This document shows, piece after piece, positions 12,473-25,300 of a DNA stretch of 64,000 nt. The position numbers were made by a program, and so were the translations under genes. Source of the DNA: Muricea muricata (taxonomy: Eukaryota; Cnidaria; Anthozoa; Malacalcyonacea; Plexauridae); NCBI GenBank assembly GCA_963855995.1, contig OY979724.1:6011058-6075057 (forward strand), in the 5' to 3' direction. Positions within the stretch are counted from its first letter, which is position 1; every line of letters begins with the position of its first letter. The notes below the pieces were generated by a model. It did not search any database, was not told the origin of the DNA, and was given only the letters and a program-made list of their open reading frames with translations.

Positions 12473-13130
12473 AGATAATCATTCTTCAGTAGTAACCTCA
12501 TAACTTCGGCGTTCTTAGAGTAACGTGATTCTTGGGTGCATAACCCCTTGATCATTGGCTTGTAAATGATTAGTATTTATTTCATCATATCCAATGTTTT
12601 AAGAATCACGGAACCCTTTTTTTGCAGATTACTGACAGTTGATGTCTGCCTTCAACTAATTTCCTATTCACGCACAATATAATATGATGAAGTGATTTAT
12701 TTAGCATTATCATCCTTATTGACCATGTAATTGGGGAGGTTAAAACCCTCATTTTTGATCTTGGTCCAATTTCCATTGAGTCAGAGTGAAAAATCCGATT
12801 TTCGTTAATGGCGGACCTAATTAGCATACATTTTGGTCAGCAAACACATCACTGCCCCGAATATAGCTTCTTTGTGCTCACTGACACTTAGTTTAGGCAG
12901 GTAGGAACTTTCAAAATGATCCAAAAGTTATAGAGAAAAATCTATTTTTGAGTAATGGCGAAAATGTCCTCCCACCCCACCACCCCCTGTGACAGCCGTC
13001 GAAGCAGGTTGCAAAAATTGCTGACAAAATTTTTTATGCTCATTGGGGCCCAATTAACATTCCTAGATAGGTGGCTCGCTTTTTTCACGAAAATCCCACG
13101 GGACTACATATACTCCTTGTCGTCCTTGAT
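12074..13130. repeat. Right arm of ~1 kb inverted repeat
   Basis: This arm is the mirror of 10,085-11,152. It includes the third exon of the broken gene, about 0.6 kb of downstream sequence, and ends near CCCACGGGACT (13,095-13,105) with weaker likeness to about 13,130. The spacer between the arms is about 0.9 kb and holds the upstream exons, which exist only once. Confidence 0.88.
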
Positions 13131-13335
13131 TACTGACACTTTTAATAATAAAGTAGATGCAGTAAATTAGTAAATAAAGTGAGTCAATAAGTGCGTAGTG
13201 TTTGACTTTCAAAAGCTTTTATAGTGAGAACCACACTTTTGTGTGCAGAAGAACAGACAAAGTTTATAGTGTTTCAATATATTTATGTCTTCAATAACAT
13301 ATAGCTTTCTCATTACAAGCATTTATCATATTTTA

Positions 13336-14057
13336 TCATAATTTTGGCTCTGTAGGAATTTCCTTTGGATTCATTGTTCTGGAAAATGTCTTTGATTTTC
13401 TAAAAGTCGTTTCACCAAACACTTTCTCTAGCCTACGGCTGCCGCCATCTGGATCAAGCATATCGTTGTTTACATAATCATCTCCGGTTGCCATGATCTT
13501 TTTGCGGATGGGATCTTCTTTTAAGGCTTTCATCCATGCCAGAATATTCAGTTTCTTTTGGAATGCAGGTAGATTTTTTCAAAGGCTTCCTGTTTTGATT
13601 TACTTCGTCGTGACCCTCCATGAAAAGCACTTGTAAAATCTCATCGTACTGTTCCCAGGCCTTGCTGCGTCTTCGATCAATGTAGTTCAGGGATAGATTT
13701 CCTCTTCAGAACTGTTTTCAGCCGTAATGATGCTTTCGATATCATTTTCTCATGTTCACTTGTCTCATCGTCATAGGACACGTGTGTCGCCACGCTTTCA
13801 TCGGCTTTTTTATCGTCACGGAATTTCTCTGGCGGAGAACACTTGTCGCCATCATTGTCCCGATTTGGACAGTATTCATCTTCTAAGATCATAATCCCTT
13901 TCCGCAAAATTGGCAGTTCATGTTCGCAGGGTTGGAAGTCTTCACATGACAGAGAAACCAGTGTACTCGCTGATTTATGCTGAACGAATATGTCGGACGC
14001 ATCGGCTTCACATCCACACCACATAGACTTCAAATCGACTCCACATCGACATTGCAT
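13336..14057 (-). pseudogene. Frameshifted coding relic, unrecognised
   Basis: Three overlapping minus-strand frames join into one plausible product. 14,057-13,677 is Cys- and acid-rich (QCRCGVDLKSMWCGCEADAS; LEDEYCPNRDNDGDKCSPPE) and ends KRKSIPELH. A shifted frame continues YIDRRRSKAWEQYDEILQVL with FMEGHDEVNQNRK. A second shift gives ILAWMKALKEDPIRKKIMAT and LDPDGGSRRLEKVFGETTFR, ending at a stop at 13,336. Two frameshifts with otherwise non-repetitive protein-like sequence suggest a decayed exon or transposon gene. I do not recognise the family. Confidence 0.4.
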
Positions 14058-14172
14058 CGATCCTGCATCGACCCCACACCGACCTCAAATCGACCCATCA
14101 TGAGAAAAATATTAATGTCTCAAAAAACTTTACTTTAGTCACTTATGATTAAACATTCCGTACGTCAACATG

Positions 14173-14280
14173 CCTTATAAGCACAAAAGAGACTGTCCTG
14201 TCTGTGATAAGCTCACAGAAATAACAGATAAAGTCATGCGTACTCCTATCTTTTATCGCTGAAAAATTTGTCGCTACAAA
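14173..14280 (+). pseudogene. Short zinc-finger-like N-terminal relic
   Basis: From ATG near 14,171 the plus strand reads MPYKHKRDCPVCDKLTEITD followed by a stop at about 14,260. The KHKxDCPVC start is like the opening of zinc-finger ORFs seen in invertebrate mobile elements. This is a resemblance from memory only. Confidence 0.3.
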
Positions 14281-14299
14281 ATGGCGGATTTATAAGGGC

Positions 14300-15235
14300 G
14301 TTTGACTAGTTTCGGACTACTGCGAGAGAGAATTTCGCGTATTCGCATGGAGTGCGATTTGTTTTTGTCAAGCAGAGTTCACAAAAAAGATATAAATACG
14401 AGACTTTGCACGAAGAAATGTTTAGAAAACGTTTCGAATAAAGGAAAACAGATTTTACCATGGAACTTTTAAATTTTACGTAATATAACGCTTTCGCCAT
14501 AGTGCTATCTACCAAACCATAACAGTTTTGGCTTGTCTGAGGTGCTAATATGGTTCAGAGATGGTGCTTTTAAGGATGGTCATTGGGAGGTGTGATAGGC
14601 CTAGGACTAATATTTCACAAGAAAATGTCCTTACGACAATCATGGCGAAATGTCAATTTATGGTTGGACTTCAGATAAATAGCAGTGGATCTACATAACC
14701 TTTTTTCCAAAGTCTAACGCCATGACCACCCGATATGTACGAAGTATATGACAAGAGAACACTTTATCGTCCAAATTGTTGGGTGCGGCCGGCGTAGTTG
14801 GGTGATATTGTCTGCTGTGGCCCGAGGGATGGATTGCAAACGTGATCACAAAATTAGCTAGGTTTTACCATGCTTATTCGCACTTAATAGACAAGCCAAG
14901 CAGTGGTGAAACCATTGGCATTGATATATATCAATGTACCGTAATATAAATCCTAAATAAAACTTGAGAATAAGTCATATTTTGAGACAGCCAGCCATAT
15001 TGTACTACAGGCAAGTGAAGCAAGTTACATTTCCGAGTAACACGTGAAAGTAAAATACTGAGGACAGTTCCCACTATCTATCACTACATATTTAAAGTAC
15101 TTTTATCACGTCTGGTAGCAAGAGCTGGCTAATATAGCCGAGCCATTGCATCACCATAATATCCTAGATCATTAACCACATCCAATCCTTCGTGAGCCTC
15201 ATTATCTGTAAAAAATTAATGTAAGACTAATGCGG
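14300..15235. other. No supported gene
   Basis: The frame at 14,306-14,515 (minus) has no recognisable features. I see no repeats other than ordinary AT-rich sequence. Confidence 0.4.
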
Positions 15236-15291
15236 AGGCGCTAGTTTACGAGATCAAAAAAGCCTCTGTGGAGGAGAGTGGGCCACATCCA
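15236..15291. repeat. Dispersed repeat, copy 1
   Basis: GCGCTAGTTTACGAGATCAA plus AAAAGCCTCTGTGGAGGAGA is nearly identical to the reverse complement of 33,868-33,912. The two copies lie 18.6 kb apart in opposite orientation. Confidence 0.7.
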
Positions 15292-15456
15292 TTAAACTGG
15301 ATGACACGTTCAGCGACTTCAAGTAAAGCCACATAATAGAAAATAAAAAGAAGGCTTACGTGAGTCGGAAATTTTGAAGTTTGTGTCCCCACGCATGTCG
15401 CATTACGCATGTCATTATGCAGGTTCTGGCCAGTCAATTGATTCTGGTCTGTCTAA

Positions 15457-15551
15457 TGCATAAAAATAGGGAGGCATGTTGCACTGCAGAGTGGTCCTGT
15501 GAAATGCATAAAAATAGTAAGGCATGCTAGTTGCACTGCTGAGTGCTCCTA
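15457..15551. repeat. Two-copy tandem repeat of ~47 bp
   Basis: AATGCATAAAAATAG, AGGCATG, TTGCACTGC and GAGTG followed by TCCT occur twice in the same order. The second copy carries a 4 bp CTAG insertion before TTGCACTGC. Confidence 0.7.
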
Positions 15552-16125
15552 ATGTTTATTCCTTATTCTGTGATGAAGTCAATGGAAAATGGCGAATTTG
15601 GAGTGCCATGCACGCTGACAAACAATCAGCATTTCCAATGCAAAAATAAACTTGTTTTTTTAAGGAAATTTACGGAAAGTGAAAACTCTGCTTACCAATG
15701 TCGCAGCAATATCGCAGCGATCCAGTGTTAGACATGTCCAAACAATCTGACCAAGATGTCTGAGCAAAAAACAATTTCTCTTAAACACTATCACGTTTTA
15801 TTACACTTTTTCTTGACACTTATCAAATGTTATTATGTTCATAAAATATTTCGACTAAAAGCAACAATTTAAGTTGTCTAATATTACAATAATCAACTTT
15901 ATGCTAAAGAAACGCCTGATTTTCATTGTCTTTAATTCTGTTTCTTCGAAACAGCGGCGTACATTGCTACTATAGTCCACAGCTAAAAGTTGACAGTCCC
16001 AAATAAAAGTATATTACAATTACAATTACAGAGTTGTATTATGTTTCCACTATAATTTATTGTCGTAATACAACGTTCTAGATGCGTTTGCTTACGACAA
16101 GTGAAATAGCTTCAATGAGAGCTGT

Positions 16126-16374
16126 TCACACCAGTCCTCCTCTAAAGATACTAATACGATTGTGCGAAGACACCAACATGTACAAATCTCTACCCATCTC
16201 AAAGAAGCACACGTCGCGAGCGGAAGTAGCCTCAATTTCTTGCAGTTTTTCAAATTTCGTACTGCTATCTCCAACCCAGTAATAGATTTCCGGCTCCTTG
16301 AACGTATTGATAACGGCAAGGTATGTCGTCTCTTTGCCCATCAGGGGGCTTGACATGGCTGTGATACGTCGCGC
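16126..16374 (-). CDS. EAR gene terminal exon: end of repeat 6 and repeat 7
   Basis: Begins after TTTCTCTAG and reads ARRITAMSSPLMGKETTYLA, then IYYWVGDS and KFEKLQEIEATSARDVCFFE, stopping with RGGLV at 16,126. Phase 0 at the start joins the previous exon at ITAYG-ARRIT, a typical EAR blade junction. Repeat 7 closes the propeller shortly before the stop, so the protein has almost no C-terminal tail. Downstream minus-strand AATAAA words near 15,795 could serve polyadenylation. Confidence 0.85.
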   Translation of the reverse strand, partial: ARRITAMSSPLMGKETTYLAVINTFKEPEIYYWVGDSSTKFEKLQEIEATSARDVCFFEMGRDLYMLVSSHNRISIFRGGLV

Positions 16375-19300
16375 CTAGAGAAATTTACACATATAAGTTT
16401 AAAGGACATTGGAACTAAAAATGTTTGGTACATTTCGAAGAAAATCCAATACCAGCCAACAATATCACTCAGTTCCCCTTACTTAACCCATGGATTTACC
16501 TGAGAAACATATATTAGAGTTACTCCTAATTTCTCCTAAATATCAAATATGTCAGATCCCTATAGGCTGTACGTAGGTATGTATGTACACTGCGACTGAC
16601 GATATTAGTTTTATAAGATATTTATACCGTACGTATTCAAAATGAGCATTACTATTCATTAAAACTTACGAACATCAAAACAAAGTTGTGAGAAGATCTT
16701 TACGATGTTGATATTTGATATTAGTCACATGACTGAAAATATATGGCGCTGTTCCATATTTCAGGTGGAGCACGCTATTAGTTTTAAAATATGATAACAC
16801 GATAAGACGTCGTTTTTAACTTAATTGGAGGTGGAAACGACATTCTTTAACCAAAAACAGCATAGATAACAACAAGAGAATGTTTTAGTAAGAAAGTAAA
16901 CGAACTTGGTGTCATAGTTGAAGGATTTTTCGAAGAATACATGGAACGGCGGAAAAGAGGGATTCTGGACTTCTAAAATAGATAAGAATGGGAGGTATTA
17001 GGCGTTTGAAGGAGAACTGTTCGTAAATTATCATGATCAACGTTTATCTACATTTTGAGAAAGTTTGCTTTGCCATATATCTTCAAAACTAGCAATGATG
17101 GATTCCTGATAATCAATAATAATTCAAAAAGTACCTCTACTGGTGTCGTGGAATAAACGTTTGGAACTGGATTGAGGCAAAAAATGCTCGAGAGCACAAC
17201 GGAAGTTTCTCCTTTTGACGGGCAGACGAAATCAGCATGATAAAGCTTGGAAAATGCATGCATTGGTTAGATTATTGATATTCAATGATGGCATGTGACA
17301 GGCGAGGCTAAGGAGTCGACAAAAAAGTGGTAATGTAAACGAGTTCTGCTGGTAACAGCGGAAATAAGGATCAGAGGTCTCTTTTGCACATTTAGGCACA
17401 TATGAAGACATGTTGGTTGCTAATAATACGGATCTAAATGATCGTTCTACCACTTCTTTGGCAGGTACCTAAAACCTTTCATCAGAAGTTCCTTTTCCCA
17501 GCATTAGGGCATTATCATGTTGATCTCGACTTGTCTGTCTTGTCTGTCTCGACTTGTTGTGCTCTCAAGCATTTTTTTTGCCTCAATCCAGTTCCAAACG
17601 TTTATTCCACGACACCAGTGGAGGTACTTTTAGAATTGGTATTGATTACCAGGAATCCATCATTGCTAGTTTTGAAGATATATGGCAAAGCAAACTTTCT
17701 CAAAATGTTGATAGACGTTGATCATGATAATTTACGAACAGTTCTCCTTCAAGCGCCTAATACCTCCCATTCTTTTCCATTTTAGAAGACCAGAATCCCT
17801 CTTTTCCGCCGTTCCACGTATTCTTTGAAAAATCCTTCAACTATGACAACAAGTTTATTTTCTAGCTAAAACATTCTCTTGTTGTTACCTACGCTGTTTT
17901 TTGTTAAAGAATGTCGTTTCCACTTCCAATTAAGTTAAAAACGTCGTCTTATCGTGTTATCATATTTATAAAACTAATAGCGTGGTCCGCCTGAAATATG
18001 GAACAGCGCCATATATTTTCAGTCATGTGACTAAAATCGAATATCAACATCGTAAAGATCTTCTCACAACTTTGTTTTGATGTTTGTAAGTTTTAATGAA
18101 TAGTAATGCTCATTTTGAATACGTACGGCATAAATATCTTATAAAACTAATATCGTGAGTCGCAGTGTATATATCCCCAAGCAAAACAAAAATTCTTTTG
18201 TTGATTGCATTATAAATTTGAATTGGTATTTGACTAGGTATTTTTTGTCAAGGTACTTTGTATGCGTAAACAGAACATTTGACATCACAGAAGTTATTTT
18301 AAATTCGACAACCATTTTGCACTTACAACCACTATAAATTAAACTGTTACCTACCCCATATGCCGTGATGTTCTGAAAAGACTCAAACTTGTTTCCATTC
18401 CACTTCATCAAAAACAAATTGTTGGTCTTGGTGTCACTTTCAGTAGATTCTGACGATCCCATCAAAGCAACAGATAGAAATTTTTCTTGACCTGCTTCAA
18501 ACGCCGCCACCTGATATGGGCGATATATTGTGTACAAATTTTGGAATGACACGAATTTCTTTCCGTCCCATTTGTAAACAAAAACGTATGGACCTCTTGT
18601 CTCAGACCCTGAAAATAATTACAAACCTTTTATGTCATTTTGATTATAAAAACAGAAATAAAATTCCTGAAACTGCTAAAAGGATTTTACTGTAACGATT
18701 ATCTATGTAGGTCAAAGTTTATGAAAAAATAAACGGCATTATCGTTTCGTGGGAACTGCGTTATTGCCAGAGGAATTCTCAAATTACCAATTGAAATAAT
18801 CATAAATGAATAACATGTTCGTGGGTTTTACAGCAACATTAATCCGTAAATCTGAGTGTAAGTCAATCTCAACTGTATTAATGCTTGTCCTGTACTGAAT
18901 TGAGCCAATGATACGAGTTTGGACGCATGTGTCATATGAAACCTAACACAGGGCGAAAACATTCTATCTGAACATTTAATTCTTTTTCTATTATAAGCTT
19001 CCATTCTAATGAGACTCGCAATCATCTATTGAGTTAAAAGTTTGTATTTATTTGAAAGTGAATGTAAGCTTGTTTGTTTGTTTATACATAAAGACAATCT
19101 TTAAGGAAGATGTTGCCTATTTTTAGAAATATCCTAATATTTTCCTCTTTGTTTTTCTCTCATTTGAAGCCGTTACTATTTATATTTAACAATTATTCGC
19201 CAAAGGCGAAGAGATTATTGGTGAATACTCAACATAATCATTATGCCTGAGGCGAATATAAAATGCACTTTTTTACGACGTTTACTTCGGAAAATGCAGT

Positions 19301-22300
19301 AAAGACTAAAGTTTATTTGCATACGATCTATTCCCTTAAGGTAACTGAACATCACATTTTGTTTATATTTTTTGACTTTGTATTAATGCAATTTCTCTCC
19401 ATGGCCATTTGCTGATTAAAGTATGAAACATCAAAACGAATTTCATTGTGGCGAACTAAAATGCCAACTAGTAATTAATACCTCATATTTACTAGTCAAG
19501 CAACCAATCAAAATGCTTGGAAACCATTACTTACTAAAGAAATTATACTAAAGGCTATCAATATCGAATGGGAAAAAATAGGCTTACCAGAGATCGCAAT
19601 AAATTTATCCCCGTTTACATCAAACACCTCAACATATGTGGCTGTGATGTCTATCTCTTGTCTCTTCACAAATTTCTTTCCATCCCACTTCCATATTACC
19701 ACAGGCTGACCGTCAGCGTGATTCGCAACTACTATGTGCTGTTCACTATTAAGTTGGAACGGCTTTAGGTCAACAGTTTCTCTGCATTCTATCCCTGTCG
19801 ATTGTTTTTCAAAAGTACTCCTACCACTGTTGTAACGGAATATCGGGCAAGTTTTTCCCATATAGGTAGCAACCACAAAATAATGATCATTGCCAATCTG
19901 GAATGGTGACCAGTTTCTTGCATTCATGACCTTAAATTTCTGGTAATGTTTGAAACTAAAATAATTACAAAAACAAAATTAAGATTTAATACCTTGCATG
20001 TTTGCATGATGAATATAAATCATACTCGTGGAAGCACTTTGTTTATTTTTCATCGCAATGTTTTCGACCCGAAAACTCGGCTCTTCTCGGTGCTAACAAT
20101 TATTAGTGCTAATTATTATCAATTTCAACATTATTAACACTAATTATTATTAGCATTGATTAAGATCAGAGCATTCGAGCTGATTTGCCAGCCATAAACG
20201 CGCCAGTTGCAACAAGCCGATATCTGGACCGCAAGTAGATGCAGTTGATCGTTTCTTCCGTAGAAGCTGTTTCAAGAAGACGGGGTTTTTTACCTTGTTG
20301 ACAAGATGAAACCATAAAAAGATGCTAAATTGAACATAATAAATTTGAAACGGTCCCTGGTATACGAACTTTTGGCTATTAGTCTGCAGCCTTCAACGGG
20401 TTGATACTTATTATAGTAACAGCCCGTTAAAGGCTGCAGACTGGCAGCCGAAAGCTTCCTAATAAATTATATTTTAACCAAATAACGTTTTAAATTTATT
20501 AAATTACGACAAGTCGGTACAAATGACAACTTGCAACTAGTCTGTGGGGTTTTTGGCTGTGTGACAGTAACGACAGCAGTTTTGTTCAGCTCTGTTTAAA
20601 ACCCAAACATCCTACCTGTCCGTGTACCACTTGTATATCTGAAAACTGGCCAGACCCAATTGTGACAATCCGAAGAACAATGAATTATCTATGGTGAAGA
20701 CTTCTATATCCCACGCATCAGTACTTATCGTCTGGAACATGTTCTTTTTCATGAATTTCACCATGCGTCCAGGAACTAAGCGCAGAAATATTAACATTCA
20801 GGAAGGGGTCAAATATAGGAGATGAGAGGTGACTAGGAATATGGGATTCTATGCACTGGACTTATCATCCAGTGCATAGAATCCCATATCATCAAGAATC
20901 AGCAAGAAAGAACAGAAAATTGAAATGGATTGTGCTTCAGCAAGACAACCATTAGGACGATCGCATTCGTGCACTGGGACAGTGGAATTTAGTCAAAATG
21001 TGGAGCGGAGGATAGGAATTGCCCCCTTTCCCTTTCCTGGTACAACAGAATAAATCACATGTGTAGCTAATTGTTTGACTTTCACTAATTTTGCATGACA
21101 ATATTTTTGGGCGAGGCAAAAACCAAGAAAAACTATTATTCTATTTTACTGGGATGCTTCACGAAATATCCTCATCTAGTCAAATATACACGACAAAAAC
21201 ATACCTTTAGCAGTTGGTTGAACAACTAGAAAGTGAAGGACACTGTTTGAGAATAAAGTTCAAACATTTAACATCATAATTATAATCATATGAATTTTAA
21301 CATTTTTCTCCGCAATGCATTTTGTTAATGTTTATGCTAAACTTTATGTGATCTTTCGGGACCAGGCAACAAATGCAGCATATGGCATTGTACAGTGAAC
21401 GATTTTACGCATGTATTGAAAACGAACTGCAAAGTTATGAACATAGAACACTTGCAGGATCACGTGATAGAATACAAGTACGCGAATTCTAACGAGTAAA
21501 GGGTAATCGCACCATCTTGTAAAGACTTACACCACCTTGTTAAAAGGGTGACTGCAAGACATGTTAAATTGATATTTTAATAAGGAAGAGTATCAAGTAA
21601 GCTACACCAACCATACCTTTGTTAGGATCCTTGTCATCTAAGGAAAAAGAGAAGGTTCGTTACATTTGCTACGCGAGAATTTGGGAAAAAATAGGTTTCA
21701 AATGCATTAAAATGTGATATAAAAGACAACTTAAGTATACATTACGAAGCAAAAAACGCAATCATTCTAAAGAAATGGCGGAATTATTGAGGGAAACACC
21801 TCCCTCACATCAATCATCGTACATCAGTGATAGTAGGGTAATATAAAGCACAATAAACTAGAGGATCTTTCCCTCGCCCAAACGATACAAGCGGGGATCG
21901 ATGTTAGCAAGAACGTCGAATTTAAGTAGGAGTAACCACAAAATTAGTCGAAACGTCTAGATTCCGCTTGTACCGTTTAATTAATAGTAATTAATTAATA
22001 AATAGTTCCAGCACAATAGCTGCTGATAATATCATTTTGTTCTTAAACCAGAAACAGTGCGCTTTATACAAGTCTGGAGTGAGACCGCGAGATAGAATCG
22101 AAAGCTAAAGACGATAGACAATGAAGGACCAGAAGACGTTAATGCCACTCTTCTACGCGGTCAACACATTTACTTCGTGGGTATGTTGACCACGCAGATT
22201 GAGATTAACATCCTATAACTTCTTCACTTTCCATTGTACCCCTTTATATCTACGAAGCTCATTGGCCAAAAATAGTAATGTTCTATACAAGTTATACTAA

Positions 22301-25300
22301 AGGTTTCTTTTACATTATATTTAACAATTAGATTACGAGCTCGAGATTTCTATCCGGTTATAGTTGATGAGGGCGAAACCCGAATCAGCTATCACCGCAT
22401 AGAAATCGAGAGCGAGTAATCTAATTGTTTTAGTAGAATCAGAGGTCAAACAGGAAATATTCAACAAAAAATTTGATTTTTAAGCAATTTTTTTAAAAGA
22501 AATCTCTATAGGAAGATGATTGTTTCGCTACTCGCTATCTATCGAGGAATAGAAAGCGAGTAGAGTAACCAATCAAATTACAGCATTTGCAATAGTATAC
22601 TAGTATGATTCTACTAATATTAATTAGTATATTTTGTCTGCAACATCGCGATGAAATATTTTTACAATCCATCTTATATCCTAACAAAGCAATCCAGATT
22701 CTTATTGAAGCAATCAAGGTATTTTTGACATTATTTTTACTTTTGAGCAAAAAAAGAAATAACTAGTTATTTACCAATTGGACAACTTTTAGCAAGGCTG
22801 GCACAAACTCCATCCAAATCTATAAAATAAAGGATAAACATTTTGAATTGTAAGTAAAGGCTGTAAAGCTAGAATAAAGTTGATCACGTGATCAAGTATG
22901 TTTACTGTAAGAGATGCACCATTTGGTTCACGTGGTATCTACACACTCTTTACCTCGTTCCAAAACTACAACCTATTGTTTGCACTCGTTTCATATTTAG
23001 CGGCAAAGTTATTGAACTCTCTTCCAGATATATATAGAACGAGTGCTAGCTTTTATGACTTTGAACGAAGAATTAGATGATATGAACCTGAGAAATAATT
23101 TTGGTTACAGCTAATATGTAAATAAAATAAGTAGCTAGTACGTATTTATCTTCGTATTTTGTGATAAATTAAGGTTAGATACTCGGAGAAATTAGCTATG
23201 TAGCTACTCTTTAAATTCGAGTTAAAATATAGTTTACGTACACAGGCATCCCAGCGCACGTTATGTCATTGCATACATTATTACATAAATATGTCTAAGG
23301 CCTAAGGCTGGCAACTCTTTCACCATATTAAACTACAGACGTTAGACTTTGGCTTCAAACAAAAAAAATAACGCAATTTACTGCAAAAAAAACTAGATAC
23401 AAATGACCTTGAGTATCTCTTCTACAATTCTAGATTTTAGACAAAAAAAGATTCGGAAATACTTAAATTTGTTCAACAAAAAGTGTTTTTGATCGAAATT
23501 TTCCGTGTAGATAGGCGGGACGCAAATTGCCTTAAAACGTCACTATCGGAAACAACTTCGGCTATTCAAGTCTAAGTTCCTATTGGCTGCTATTGAATTC
23601 GTCTTTTCTTCGGCGTTTCCGAGTTCTCATCAGTTTGTAGAGGTATTTTGCACGATTATACATTTTGCTCTGTCTATATGTCATTGAGCACTCTTTCGCA
23701 TTTCGAAAACTAATTCAATTTCAAAACAACTTAAAATGTGCAGAATACGAATATAAGAACATTTGTCCGCAACTAGCGATCTTCCACGGTCATTGTGTGA
23801 TAGTTGAAGGAGATATCTTTTCATCAGATGTTTTATCTAGTTTTTGTAATGATGCAATAAAACAGTTTTTACAAGAAGGAGTGTCTTAGACATAATAAAA
23901 CGCGAGATCGAGTGTATTGAAGTGCAACTAACTTCAAATGACTTCAAATACACCACATTGTAATGTTAACTAGCATGCAACTTAACATTATAATGTAAAA
24001 CTACTAATGAACGCGTGGCAGATTATATACAGCTAATTCAATTAAGGTTGACATTGACAATAGTCAAATGTGCAGTATGATCGATCGAGTGCCAAAAGAA
24101 TGATGATTCTTTACATGCGAATGTAAAAGATGTCATTATATAGATACTACATTTATAATCCAGCAAGGCAGTTGATGTGTTGATCTTATTTAAAACTATA
24201 TTATTACCATCATTTTTTATGCTCATGCATATTGCACATTTGCCATTTGACTATTGTTGATGTCAACCTTATTTGAATTAGCTGTAAATGCCATCTTCAT
24301 TATAATTAGCATTTTACAGTCACATAATACTCACTTAATTTTTCACATATCAGATTGTTCCCATCTGAAGTTAAATATTCTCCAGATTTACACACCGGTA
24401 ACTTCAATGAGGGTCCCTGTAAATATAGCGACAATATTGTATTAATCCCTTAAGTTTCCGATAAAAACAACAAAGAAAAAGGCGACTATATTGGCGCATC
24501 TAGTAAAAGAATAAAAAATATTTTGTCCTGGTAGACCGACAAGGTGCATGGGTAATGTCACATGATGTGCTTTAGAACATTGCTTGTATTTTTCTTCAAA
24601 ATTTACAAATATTGAATTTCAAATGTGAAAAATTCGAAAACATTCTAATCTTTGAGAGATTATATCTATTTTTGTTAAATTGCGGTCTAGAAGAAAAGTA
24701 ATTGGAAGAATTATGACTCAATGACTGCATAAGTATGGCGAACATTGTGAATCATAATCTCAGATACTTCACTAATAGAGTTTAATATTCTCTCTAATAT
24801 TAAAAAATAGTTTCAAATATCCAACCTTCCATTTTTATCCATACAATACGTATGTTAAAATAAGGACAAGAACCTTAACAGTCCAGCCCCTTTTTAAAAG
24901 TAGTTATTATTAATGCATAACTGGTAATTTTCCTTTTTAAATCACGAGCGACTTGCTTTCATACATCTTTAGTTAAATTAACAAGAGTGAATTATCGCAT
25001 CTTTGGTAAGAAACTGGGATAAGACCCATCCCTCTTTCCAATCAGTCACACCAGCAGAGGGACTGCATCTCAACCACCCTACTTTGGAACAGATTATTGC
25101 CGTGAGAGTAGTAAAGCTTGTACAGTCGAGGGTAAAGTGTCTTACAGTCGATTTCAGCTAACTTTTCACTGTAATATTCCGAGATTCGGCACGCAGTTGG
25201 CAAGTTCGTTGGGAAGTTCAACAGAATTTGGAAGTTGGTTTGCAAACAAACGCTGTGATTTGCCCATGAACTCGAGAAAAGAAGCTAATTAAATGCTTAG

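Noticed and set aside
23580..23640. Reverse-strand CTGATGAGAACTCGGAAAC as ribozyme
   Set aside because: One surplus G before GAAA and no proper stem II; likely a common repeat motif.
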